Part shown: positions 9,201 through 17,743 of the stretch, one piece after another
How the letters are laid out: each line of letters begins with the position of its first letter
Numbering within the stretch: position 1 is the first letter of the stretch
Assembly: GCF_900107535.1 (NCBI RefSeq)
Contig: NZ_FNRA01000004.1
Span: 186,001 to 250,000 of the forward strand
Length of the DNA stretch: 64,000 nt
Direction: 5' to 3'
Source: Pedobacter hartonius
GTDB lineage: Bacteria > Bacteroidota > Bacteroidia > Sphingobacteriales > Sphingobacteriaceae
Notes under the pieces: generated by a model
What the model saw: only the letters and a program-made list of their open reading frames with translations
What the model was told of the DNA's origin: nothing
The model's database searches: none
Program-made: the position numbers and the translations under genes

Positions 9201-12047
9201 ATGATAATCAAACAAATCTTATTGATATCGGGCCTTGTATGTTGCAGGCTGGCGGGATATTCACAATCGGCCAAGCTGGTCGAGCAGGTGACAAAAAAAG
9301 GTAATGAACTGGTGATACCTTATCAAAAATTTCAGTTCACCAATGGGCTGACCGTATTGCTGACGGAAGATCATTCCGATCCTATGGTGCATGTAGACGT
9401 TACCTATCATGTCGGATCAGCCCGCGAAGAGATCGGAAAGTCCGGCTTTGCCCATTTCTTCGAGCATATGATGTTTGAAGGTTCTGATCATGTCAAAAGC
9501 GGTGATCATTTTAAAATGGTGTCGGAAAGCGGCGGCAGCCTCAACGGCTCTACCACACAAGACCGCACCAACTATTATGAGACGGTACCGGCCAATCAAC
9601 TGGAGAAAATGTTATGGCTGGAAGCAGACCGCATGGGCTTTTTGATGGATGCGGTTACTCAGAAAAAATTTGAGATACAACGTTCAACGGTCAAAAATGA
9701 GCGGGGGCAGAATTACGATAACCAGCCCTACGGTTTGGTCCATGAAACAATTGCGAGAGCAATGTACCCTTACGGGCATCCCTATTCCTGGCTGACAATC
9801 GGATACGTGGAAGACCTGAATAGTGTTAACGTTAATGATCTTAAACGCTTCTTTATGCGTTGGTATGGTCCTAACAATGCCACACTTACGATCGGCGGCG
9901 ATATCAACGTAAAACAAACGCTTGCATGGATCGAAAAGTATTTCGGCGGCATACCCCGCGGCCCGGAAGTGCGGCCGACCGTTTTACCGGCAACCGTACT
10001 TTCTGCAGACCGGTATATTTCCTATATGGATAACTATGCAACTCAGCCATTGTTGTGCATCAATTTTCCGGGCGTAAAAATGTATGATAAGGATATGGCT
10101 GCATTAGATGCGCTTTCCATGATCATTGGTCAGGGTAAAAATTCGGTATTCTATAAAAATTTTATCAAAGGTCGTAAAGCCTTCCAGGCGAGTATGTCTT
10201 CGGATAATTCAGAACTTTCAGGTGATATTTCTATACAGGTGGTGCCTTATCCCGGGCTGACGCTGGCAGATATGCAAAAGGAAGTTAAAGCAGCCTTCGC
10301 AGAATTCGAAAGGAGCGGCGTGTCTGATGATGACCTGAACCGCTTTAAAAATAGTTCAGAGTCAGGTTTTATTGGCGGCCTCGCAAGTGTTTCCGGAAAA
10401 GTCAGTGCATTGGCAGCCGCGCAAACCTTTACCGGAAACCCCAACCAGATAGGTACAGAACTTGCTGAAATCAGACGGGTAACTAAGGATGATGTAATGC
10501 GGGTTTATAAAAAATATATCAAAAACAAATCAGCTGTTATTTTGAGTGTGCTGCCAAAAAGTGGCTCATTTGCAACAGCATCAGCAGATAATTTTACACT
10601 TCAGAAAGGCAGTTATATTGCGCCGGATTATGGCTATGCGGGTTTACAATATAAAAAGCCGCTGGATAAATTTGATCGCCAGCTTGTACCTGTTTCAGGC
10701 CCGAACCCACTGACTAAAGTTCCGCCTTATTGGGAAGCAACCTCAGCTAATGGGATCAAATACATTGGCTCATTCAACAATGAGATCCCTACAGTATCTT
10801 TTAATATTTCCATTCATGGCGGCGGGCTGCTGTCGGCGAAGGCTCCCTCCAAGGCGGGATTGCCCGCTATTGTGGCTCAAATGCTGAATGATGACACGCA
10901 GTCTATGACTGCAGAGCAGATCAGTTCGAAACTCGCGATGTTAGGAAGTGCTATACAGGTTGGTGCCTCCAGCGATGAAACATCGTTTTCTGTCTCTACA
11001 CTGACGAAAAATCTGGATGCCACAATGGAGATCCTCAGAGAAAGGCTGTTGCATCCAAAATTTACGGAAGAGGCGCTGGACCGTATAAAAAAGCAAACCA
11101 TAGAAGGTTTTCAGACGTCCAAAACACAACCTGCAACAATTGCCACAAGCATTTACAGCAAGCTTATCTATGGAAAAGATAACATTCGCGTTTACGCAAC
11201 AAATGGTAAAGAGGAAACAGTAAAGAACATCACGCTGGCAGACGTTCAGGCTTATTACGATCAATACTTTGCACCTAATCTTTGCTCAGTTGTAGTGGTA
11301 GGTGAACTTTCTGAGGCCGATACCAAATCAAAGTTTGCCTTTTTAAATGACTGGAAAAGGAAGGAGGTGGAAATTCCAAAACCGTTGCCACCATCATCTG
11401 CTCCACCCAGGAGAACGATATATTTTGTAAACGTTCCCCGTGCAGCACAATCAGAGATCCGTCTGGGTTATTATACCGGAATCAATTATGACACAGACAG
11501 CGTTTATTACAAACTCGCGTTAACAAATTATGTATTGGGCGGGGGTTTTAATTGTCGCCTGAACCTTGATCTGAGAGAAGAAAAAGGCTGGACCTACGGT
11601 GCCAGCTCTGGCTTTGCATCAGGCAAAAACGGGGGCATTTTTACTGCCCAGACCGGCGTTGTTGCCGCCGCTACAGATAGTGCTGCGCTGGAGCTCGTTA
11701 AGATCATTCAGAATTATGCCGAAAATGGTATCACAAATGAAGAACTGTTGTTTACAAAGAATTCAATCGGACAAAGCGATGCGCTCCGTTTTGAAACAAA
11801 CGGTCAGAAAGCATCTTTCTTGTACCGTATTCAGACTTATGGCCTGAAACCAGGATTTATTACGAAGCAGAGTAGGGTATTGAAGGAACTGACAAAAACG
11901 GAAGTAGAGGGATTTGCCAGGAAATACCTTAACACTGACCAGATGACAATGGTCATCGTAGGCGATAAAGATCAGTTTGGGCCAAGCCTGCTAAAAGCCG
12001 GATTTGATCTTGTTGAACTTGATAACGATGGTAATAAAAAGTCATAA
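9201..12047 (+). CDS. M16-family (pitrilysin/insulinase-type) zinc peptidase, duplicated
   Basis: A 948-residue secreted peptidase with signal peptide ending GYSQ (about residue 22). The first half has the inverted zinc motif HFFEH (His85, Glu88, His89) in an AHFFEHMMFEGS context, with the downstream glutamate expected in the ENERGQ-like segment (here NERGQNYDNQPYG). The second half (about 510-948) repeats the fold without the zinc motif and has the substrate-binding GWTYGASS segment. M16 enzymes close like a clam shell on short unfolded peptides, so it would suit finishing the degradation of imported peptides. It is the last gene of the locus, ahead of a hairpin. Confidence 0.92.
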   Translation: MIIKQILLISGLVCCRLAGYSQSAKLVEQVTKKGNELVIPYQKFQFTNGLTVLLTEDHSDPMVHVDVTYHVGSAREEIGKSGFAHFFEHMMFEGSDHVKSGDHFKMVSESGGSLNGSTTQDRTNYYETVPANQLEKMLWLEADRMGFLMDAVTQKKFEIQRSTVKNERGQNYDNQPYGLVHETIARAMYPYGHPYSWLTIGYVEDLNSVNVNDLKRFFMRWYGPNNATLTIGGDINVKQTLAWIEKYFGGIPRGPEVRPTVLPATVLSADRYISYMDNYATQPLLCINFPGVKMYDKDMAALDALSMIIGQGKNSVFYKNFIKGRKAFQASMSSDNSELSGDISIQVVPYPGLTLADMQKEVKAAFAEFERSGVSDDDLNRFKNSSESGFIGGLASVSGKVSALAAAQTFTGNPNQIGTELAEIRRVTKDDVMRVYKKYIKNKSAVILSVLPKSGSFATASADNFTLQKGSYIAPDYGYAGLQYKKPLDKFDRQLVPVSGPNPLTKVPPYWEATSANGIKYIGSFNNEIPTVSFNISIHGGGLLSAKAPSKAGLPAIVAQMLNDDTQSMTAEQISSKLAMLGSAIQVGASSDETSFSVSTLTKNLDATMEILRERLLHPKFTEEALDRIKKQTIEGFQTSKTQPATIATSIYSKLIYGKDNIRVYATNGKEETVKNITLADVQAYYDQYFAPNLCSVVVVGELSEADTKSKFAFLNDWKRKEVEIPKPLPPSSAPPRRTIYFVNVPRAAQSEIRLGYYTGINYDTDSVYYKLALTNYVLGGGFNCRLNLDLREEKGWTYGASSGFASGKNGGIFTAQTGVVAAATDSAALELVKIIQNYAENGITNEELLFTKNSIGQSDALRFETNGQKASFLYRIQTYGLKPGFITKQSRVLKELTKTEVEGFARKYLNTDQMTMVIVGDKDQFGPSLLKAGFDLVELDNDGNKKS

Positions 12048-12060
12048 GTAATCAAAATTT

Positions 12061-12096
12061 ATCCCGCCGGTCAAACATCAGGTTTTTCGGCGGGAT
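12061..12096 (+). terminator. Hairpin after the M16 peptidase gene
   Basis: ATCCCGCCG (12061-12069) pairs with CGGCGGGAT (12088-12096). The loop carries a T5 run, but no clear T-tract follows the stem, so it is a probable but not ideal intrinsic terminator for the upstream operon. Confidence 0.5.
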
Positions 12097-12139
12097 ATCA
12101 ATCTTTCGTCAGCAAATGCCTAATTTAGAGCCTGGATCT

Positions 12140-12163
12140 TAATTACAGCTGGATCTGTAATTA
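12140..12163. promoter_or_regulatory. 9-bp inverted repeat upstream of the alpha/beta hydrolase
   Basis: TAATTACAG (12140-12148) and CTGTAATTA (12155-12163) are perfect inverted copies six bases apart. They end 85 bases before the likely start codon of the next gene. Size and position fit a dimeric regulator site. No regulator gene is adjacent, so this is only a candidate operator. Confidence 0.4.
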
Positions 12164-12248
12164 GCTGATATTTTTTATTTAAAATTAACTTAAGTGAAAA
12201 GTGTGCCTTTATATTCATGCGAAGTTTGCAGAATATAACTCTACACAA

Positions 12249-13088
12249 ATGAAAATGTTTATTAGAAAACAAATTACAAAGCCATTATTTCATATGGTTA
12301 TAATGGCAATGGCCAGTCTGTTAACATTCAGCAGCTGCTCCAAAGATGACAACAACAACGGTCATTCTGCAAAAACCTTCGTTTTGGTTCATGGCTCTTT
12401 TCAAGCACCCTATGCATGGCAATTTGTGAAGGCCAGGCTGGAGGCATTAGGTCAGAAAGTAGTAGTAGTTGAGCTGCCCGGTCATGGACAGGATCAAACT
12501 GACCCTAAAACTATTTCCATCAAAACTTACCGCGACAAAGTCGTGCAAGCAATAACAGCTATAAATGGCCCGGTTGTATTGGTTGGTCACAGCCTTGGGG
12601 GGGCGGTCATCACAGCAGTTACAGATACTATCCCAGAACGCGTGGAGAAGCTTGTATACCTTGCGGGTTTCGTTCCGGCTAACAACCAATCTATACTCGA
12701 TCTGACAATGATGGACCCAAATTCACTGTTTGGTCCGGCATTGACGTTTTCAGCCGCTGGTGCTACTGCAAGCATTGCAAATGATAAAATAGTTTCGGTA
12801 TTTGCTCAGGATGGAAATGATCAGGTTAAAAAACTTCTTATGGACAATAACAGACCTGAGCCTATTGCCGCTCAGGCAGATAAATTGATTTTAAAGAATC
12901 CGTCTTTCGCAGCGGTTCCGAAATACTATATCCAGACCACTCAGGATCACGCGGTCACTATTGATCTGCAAAAAAAGATGATCAGTGCAGCTGGTATTAT
13001 GAATGTTTATTCCGTTGATTCGGGGCACTGCCCGATGCTTACCCAGCCAGATAAGGTGAGCGATTTGCTTTTGCAGATTAGCAGGTAA
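12249..13088 (+). CDS. Alpha/beta hydrolase lipoprotein
   Basis: I start it at MKMFIRKQ (279 residues) because this gives a clean lipoprotein signal with lipobox FSSC (Cys30); the longer reading adds 16 residues that spoil it. The mature part begins with FVLVHGSFQAPYAW, has the nucleophile elbow GHSLGG (Ser115), a likely acid in the C-terminal part and a final DSGHCPML histidine. This is the layout of the AB_hydrolase_6 family (esterases, hydroxynitrile-lyase-like). The substrate is not predictable. It is monocistronic, between two hairpins. Confidence 0.85.
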   Translation: MKMFIRKQITKPLFHMVIMAMASLLTFSSCSKDDNNNGHSAKTFVLVHGSFQAPYAWQFVKARLEALGQKVVVVELPGHGQDQTDPKTISIKTYRDKVVQAITAINGPVVLVGHSLGGAVITAVTDTIPERVEKLVYLAGFVPANNQSILDLTMMDPNSLFGPALTFSAAGATASIANDKIVSVFAQDGNDQVKKLLMDNNRPEPIAAQADKLILKNPSFAAVPKYYIQTTQDHAVTIDLQKKMISAAGIMNVYSVDSGHCPMLTQPDKVSDLLLQISR

Positions 13089-13103
13089 TAATTATAACGG
13101 GAG

Positions 13104-13129
13104 CCGGCAAGTGAATCTTGCCGGTTTTT
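13104..13129 (+). terminator. Intrinsic terminator of the alpha/beta hydrolase gene
   Basis: CCGGCAAG (13104-13111), a five-base loop, CTTGCCGG (13117-13124), then TTTTT. It lies 15 bases after the stop codon and is a textbook Rho-independent terminator. Confidence 0.8.
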
Positions 13130-13719
13130 GATGTTACTATCCGGGTACTATTTATATCTTAACTTACTCCTTTTATACAACCACATGCAAAATAATAATA
13201 ATTATTCGTCGATTGCTCTTATAGATAATCTCATTAGTTTTTTCTGCGTTGAACATGTGTATTTTTTCGATGGTAGATTTTATTTGAGTAGTTTGTACGA
13301 GTTTTCAGGCCCTGTACGGAAGATGGTACGTCGGCTGTTTTACTTTACAGCATGTTAATCAGCAAGCCAGTTAACCGTTTCATGCCATGTGTGTCTAATG
13401 CATAACTTATGAAAGTCAGGATTTACTTTCTGTTTCTCGTTGCTATTGCAACTCCAAAGTTTTCCATCGCGCAGTTAAGCCTTCAATTTAGCCTCGTCTG
13501 AATTCAAGGCTTTTAAAGGTACCGATTGTTCTGCTGTTCTTCCTATAATTACTTTCATATCAATTGTTGATGTGGCAGAATATAAAAAATTTGATCCGGC
13601 CATAACTCTTTCTGTTAGCTTTGTTGTTACCTTTATCAAAAGTTGTTCAATCAGTATTGTCTTCATTTAACTGGCCACTAATATCAAATTTTGATGTCAA
13701 ATGATTTTATATTGTTATT
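13130..13719. other. Poorly coding stretch with a signal-peptide relic
   Basis: About 590 bases between the terminator and the DUF1826-like gene. The only protein-like trace is the short export-signal reading frame described separately. Other open stretches have no recognisable composition. I see no RNA gene, no insertion sequence and no convincing promoter here. Confidence 0.5.
13409..13501 (+). pseudogene. Orphan Sec signal peptide, probably the start of a lost secreted protein
   Basis: An ATG opens a 30-residue frame: MKVR, a hydrophobic core YFLFLVAIATPKF, then SIAQ, and a stop seven residues later. It reads like the signal peptide of a Bacteroidota secreted protein ending in AQ with the mature part missing. 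A different + frame stays open for about 60 codons straight after, which could be a frameshifted continuation, but its sequence is not recognisable. It could also be a chance frame. Confidence 0.3.
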
Positions 13720-14418
13720 ATGATAGATTTAGCTTGCGCTGAGAATCAAATTCATTGTGTCACGAATTTTCAAGATCTTATTTCTACGCCATTTAGAGGA
13801 GAAATTAATGCAATCTGCTGGACTCGCAAACTAACAGGTGATTTTTCTGAAATTGTTAAAAAGGTAGAGCTAAGCGGAAATATAACGGAAATTGAACAAG
13901 AGGAACTTCTTGAACTTCAGTTGAGTGAACAGGGACAACTTGCCCGCGAAATTCTCTTAAATGATTTGAAAGTATTGGAAGCTAATGGCGCATCGCCAAT
14001 GCTTAATGTGATCAACTATTATGATCGGGATGATACCTGCCCGTTTTTTCCAACCGATGTTTATTCTTTTCATGTAGATCGCTCTCCTATACCAGTAGAT
14101 ACCTTTTTATGCACTTATTATGGCGAGTCGAGTGAAATATTGCCAAATTCACAAGGCACAAAGAAAGTACTTATTCCAGAAATACGAGCTAAACTTGAAA
14201 AACTATATGATGGAGCAGATGAGGATTTTGAATCATTCCTAAGTGAACATTTCTTTGATCTGCACTATCAACCTAAACCTAATACAGGCCCAATAAGCTT
14301 AGGCCTCGGTCACCTATGGAGATTGGCGGTGGATCATCCTGAAAGTCAAGTTCCTCCTTGTCTTCACCGTGCACCGAAGGAAAAATACGGGCAGAGCAGG
14401 TTGTTGCTGATTTGTTAA
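13720..14418 (+). CDS. DUF1826-like protein, possible Fe(II)/2-oxoglutarate-dioxygenase-type site
   Basis: A 232-residue cytoplasmic protein with no signal peptide or membrane segment. I recognise only a resemblance to DUF1826 proteins, in the FLCTYYG segment and the C-terminal PCLHRAP segment. FHVD (His118, Asp120), a distant His216 and Arg227 eleven residues later are spaced like the HxD...H...R metal and co-substrate residues of 2-oxoglutarate dioxygenases. That is my own reading, not an established property of the family. The gene stands alone on the + strand between two gene-poor stretches. The function is unknown. Confidence 0.6.
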   Translation: MIDLACAENQIHCVTNFQDLISTPFRGEINAICWTRKLTGDFSEIVKKVELSGNITEIEQEELLELQLSEQGQLAREILLNDLKVLEANGASPMLNVINYYDRDDTCPFFPTDVYSFHVDRSPIPVDTFLCTYYGESSEILPNSQGTKKVLIPEIRAKLEKLYDGADEDFESFLSEHFFDLHYQPKPNTGPISLGLGHLWRLAVDHPESQVPPCLHRAPKEKYGQSRLLLIC

Positions 14419-15117
14419 ACCTAATTCGTGCTATTCTATATATCTGATATTCAATAAAAATTGATATGATATATGTAGGAATGATTTCTCAAAATACAAA
14501 CTTTTAGGGATGAGGTCATCGAAATTGATGCCATGTCCTATCAGTAATCAGAATAAATTGATTTTACTCAACTATACTAATAATAAAGTTTCTGCGGGTT
14601 TAGCTTTCTCCTTTTCAATTTTTTTATCCCCCATTCCTTCATTAATATTCGGTGAGCAAATAAAATTATAATAAACCGCTGCAGCATTTTGGCCCATTAT
14701 TTTAAGGTTGTTGATACTTCGGTTTAGGCTGCGGAGCCAGATGCTTCTTATTTCCCGCCGTTTCTATACGCCCTGCAAGTCAAGCACACTCAATCACATC
14801 AGCCATTAATACGTAGAATAGCTTCTTTGCATTCGATTCATTGATTTATTAACCGATTGCAATAATAATGCAGTGCAACATTGATTATATTAACGACAGC
14901 GATAATTCAGGTTTAGTTAGGTACAGTTCGGGCGGTGTATGCCGCCCGTCTGTTTTAATATCGCAATTTTCCAAAGCCTTCCATAGTGCTCAAATTCCTG
15001 GATTTTATTGGGATCAACTTTATATTAAGAAAGCAGGAAATCATCAGTTAGTCTTTTAAGTTAAATGGGTAAAGTTTCACAAATGGAATTGAAATGTTTG
15101 GACTACAGGTATTGCAC
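14419..15117. other. Gene-free 0.7 kb between convergent genes
   Basis: No complete gene is visible. A short minus-strand open stretch (14702-14779) ends in a Lys/Pro-rich tail, KHLAPQPKPKYQQP, before a stop and looks like the tail of a lost gene. One GC-rich hairpin lies at 14929-14948. The 63-codon frame over that hairpin is not convincing. Confidence 0.45.
14929..14957 (+). terminator. GC-rich hairpin with T-rich tail
   Basis: CGGGCGG (14929-14935), a six-base loop, CCGCCCG (14942-14948), then TCTGTTTTA. It resembles an intrinsic terminator on the + strand, but the nearest + gene ends about 510 bases upstream. It may be a leftover of a deleted gene. Confidence 0.4.
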
Positions 15118-16251
15118 CTATTTTAGTAAGGTCAGCAATTTGCTATTCAGCTCTTCTCCCCTCAAATTTGTGGCAATAATCTTTCCATCAGGATCCAGCA
15201 GGTAGTTTTGAGGGATGGCACGGATGCCATAAAGTTTTGCTGTTTCACTATTCCAGAATTTTAGGTCAGAAAGCTGCGTCCATTCCAATCCATCTTTCTT
15301 GATCGCTGCCAGCCAGGAATCTTTTTTGCCAGGCTGATCCAGTGACACCCCTATAATTGTAAAATTTTTATCTTTATAATTTGCAAACGCTTTTACCAAA
15401 TTTGGATTTTCCGTACGGCACGGACCGCACCAGGATGCCCAGAAATCAAGCAAAACGTACTTGCCCCGGAAACTACGCAATGCTATTGGCTGGTCATTGG
15501 TATCGTTCATTGTAAAATCTGGTGCAACCGATCCAATTCCTGTTGTATGTGTTGCCGCAATGAGTTTGGCGATCTCCAACCCCGAAACGGTTGTACGCAA
15601 TGCGGGAGATAAACTGTTGTATAGCGGCTCTATAAGCTCCAGTTTCAAGTCCGGTCCAATCAATTCATTAATGATTTTTAAATTGATGAATGAGGCTGGA
15701 TTTTGTTTGATGTATTTTAATTGGATTGTTTTCTTCTCAGCTGTTGCAACATCGATTTTTGCCTGAAGCGATGCAGTGAACACCGTGTCTTCTCTTTTTT
15801 GTTGTGGAGCTGCCTGGTAGGCCGCATTGGCGGCTGCAACTTGCTGTTCAGGAACCTTGATCAGGTTTATATATTGCTGATTTTCTGTATTGACTGCTGA
15901 ACCGCTGATTGTCGCGTACTTGATAGAGTCTTTGCTCATCAGCGTGACACTGCCCTTGTCTAAATAAAACTTTAAAATATCTGAAGCGAAAGAGACTTTT
16001 TTCAGTCCAGAACCATCGTGATCTATCAGGATGTGCGCAGGTACCGGATCAGTAATAACACCACTGAAGGAGAACGTACCGTTACTAAGCTGTACAGAAT
16101 CAAGAACCTGTTTCCCGGCTAAGGGGTAAGAAAGATAAGCTTTGGTAGCTGTTTTGGAAGTACTTAATGTTCCTTTGACGGTAAATTGTGAAGATTGGGC
16201 CATGGACAGGACTGGTGCAATGCCCAGGGCGATAAGAATTAGTTTTTTCAT
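15118..16251 (-). CDS. TlpA-like thioredoxin with DUF4369 domain (TlpA4, CGPC)
   Basis: A 377-residue relative of the three tandem thioredoxins near the window start. The signal peptide ends SMAQ (residue 19). The DUF4369-like domain (about 22-120) has KFYLDKGSVT. A helical middle follows, then a thioredoxin domain with WASWCGPC (Cys275, Cys278) and cis-Pro motif AIPQN. CGPC is the canonical thioredoxin dipeptide, which favours a reductant role. It is the last gene of a minus-strand series that runs ECF sigma, FecR, SusC, SusD, TlpA, 98 bases after susD. The repeated pairing of SusCD with this family suggests a functional link. Confidence 0.88.
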   Translation of the reverse strand: MKKLILIALGIAPVLSMAQSSQFTVKGTLSTSKTATKAYLSYPLAGKQVLDSVQLSNGTFSFSGVITDPVPAHILIDHDGSGLKKVSFASDILKFYLDKGSVTLMSKDSIKYATISGSAVNTENQQYINLIKVPEQQVAAANAAYQAAPQQKREDTVFTASLQAKIDVATAEKKTIQLKYIKQNPASFINLKIINELIGPDLKLELIEPLYNSLSPALRTTVSGLEIAKLIAATHTTGIGSVAPDFTMNDTNDQPIALRSFRGKYVLLDFWASWCGPCRTENPNLVKAFANYKDKNFTIIGVSLDQPGKKDSWLAAIKKDGLEWTQLSDLKFWNSETAKLYGIRAIPQNYLLDPDGKIIATNLRGEELNSKLLTLLK

Positions 16252-16349
16252 TTTTGTTTTTTTGATATTAAATTAGTTATGTCTACGTTCATGCATCTGT
16301 GCGCAGTTAAGAGGCGCTATTGCTTTTATAAATAAGAACGAATTCATCA

Positions 16350-17732
16350 TTAATTATAACCGGGGTTTTGTTTTACATTGTGGTTCCTGTTTATTTCATC
16401 CAGAGGTATTGGATATAAAGCGTCAGTTTCTTGCCAGGTAGGTCCTTTTAGTGGTGCAAGTACACTCGCTGCCTGTTTAGTTCTTTTAAGGTCAAACCAT
16501 CGGTGTCCCCACTCTGAGAACAGTTCAAGTCTCCTTTGTTTTGCAACCTCACTAAGACATTGTGCCTGATCCAGGCCGATAAGTGGCGTTAAGAGACCTG
16601 CTCTTTTACGTATTTTATTAAGATCCTCCAGAGCAAGACTTGTTTGTCCTTGTTGAGCCCTGGCTTCCGCCCTGATCAAGAACAGCTCTGCAAGTCTGAT
16701 AACCATAGAATACTCGCTTATCTGACCATTGACTGTTGTTCTGATTTTATATTTATAGGGAAAGTAATAGTCTACTGAACCATCGGAATATTTGTTTATC
16801 CATTTCGTTTTCCTTAGATCACTGGCATCGAACTTTGGTAAGATATCAGGGGGTATTGACACAAAAGAAGGCGTGGCGATTAAATTAAAAAAAATACCCT
16901 CCTGCGTGTTTGATCCTTGTGTTGGCATTAACTGCCATATGGCCTCCTGGCTATTTTTTAGAAAAACATTATCTAAATTGTCTAATAGCGAATACATTGC
17001 TGTTTGATCAATTACTTCAGCAGATTTCTGAGCAGCGAGATCCCATTTCTCTAAGTAAAGGTATACTCGGGATAATAGTGCTTTTGCTGCCCATTTATTC
17101 GGTCTGATACGCTCTATTGTCACATATTCAGATTGCAGCAATGTTTCAGCCTCAGTAAGATCTTTAACGATTTGGGCGTAGATTAATTCTTTTGAAGAAT
17201 TGCCATTTTTTTCGTTTATCCTATAATCAGTAGAAAGATTTAATGGTACTTCGCCGAATAGATTTACCAGATAGAAATAAGAAATAGCCCTCACAAATTT
17301 AGCTTCGCCCTCTAACTGCCTTTTCGTAATCTCCGAGATACCGGTAGAAGATTCAAGCCCAGCTAAAGTGGCATTTGTAATATAGATGTAATTATAGGTT
17401 TCTGCCCAAAGATAAAGGCCGATCTTGCCCTCGGATGGTAAGATTTCATTTTTGTAAAAACCATCTAGTGTAGACGAATGGCTTTTTAACTCATCTGAAG
17501 AAAGACCGCATAAAACAGATATTGAACTCTGACCTCCGGCAAAAGCTCCAAAACTTGCCATTTTGCTATATATTCCTGTAATTGCAGATGTTGCAATTGC
17601 ATCATTAGAGAAAAGTTCAGCAGGAGTGGCCGCATTTATTGGAGCGTCTATTTTCAGAAATTTTTTACATGAATAATTCCCTGATGCGATTATCAGGATA
17701 AAAAGCACTAATTGTTTTTTTATATTTTTCAT
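16350..17732 (-). CDS. SusD/RagB-family outer-membrane lipoprotein
   Basis: A 460-residue SusD with lipobox NYSC (Cys22), mature start KKFLKIDAP, and the family C-terminal signature RRLELFSEWGHRWFDLKR. It begins only 11 bases after susC and pairs with it as the substrate-binding lid of the transporter. The tail with YPIP and QNPGY is also typical. No carbohydrate-active enzyme lies nearby. The downstream thioredoxin suggests a substrate class like that of the first SusCD pair in the window (inference). Confidence 0.9.
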   Translation of the reverse strand: MKNIKKQLVLFILIIASGNYSCKKFLKIDAPINAATPAELFSNDAIATSAITGIYSKMASFGAFAGGQSSISVLCGLSSDELKSHSSTLDGFYKNEILPSEGKIGLYLWAETYNYIYITNATLAGLESSTGISEITKRQLEGEAKFVRAISYFYLVNLFGEVPLNLSTDYRINEKNGNSSKELIYAQIVKDLTEAETLLQSEYVTIERIRPNKWAAKALLSRVYLYLEKWDLAAQKSAEVIDQTAMYSLLDNLDNVFLKNSQEAIWQLMPTQGSNTQEGIFFNLIATPSFVSIPPDILPKFDASDLRKTKWINKYSDGSVDYYFPYKYKIRTTVNGQISEYSMVIRLAELFLIRAEARAQQGQTSLALEDLNKIRKRAGLLTPLIGLDQAQCLSEVAKQRRLELFSEWGHRWFDLKRTKQAASVLAPLKGPTWQETDALYPIPLDEINRNHNVKQNPGYN

Positions 17733-17743
17733 TACGTTATTTT

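Noticed and set aside
13128..13358. A 76-codon frame rich in Leu, Tyr and Phe
   Set aside because: It begins inside the T-tract of the hydrolase terminator, has no ribosome-binding site and no family-like composition.
13475..13666. A 63-codon minus-strand frame
   Set aside because: It overlaps the orphan signal-peptide relic on the other strand; neither strand is clearly coding, and no motif is recognisable.
14868..15059. A 63-codon + frame
   Set aside because: It runs through a GC-rich terminator-like hairpin and lacks any family-like features.
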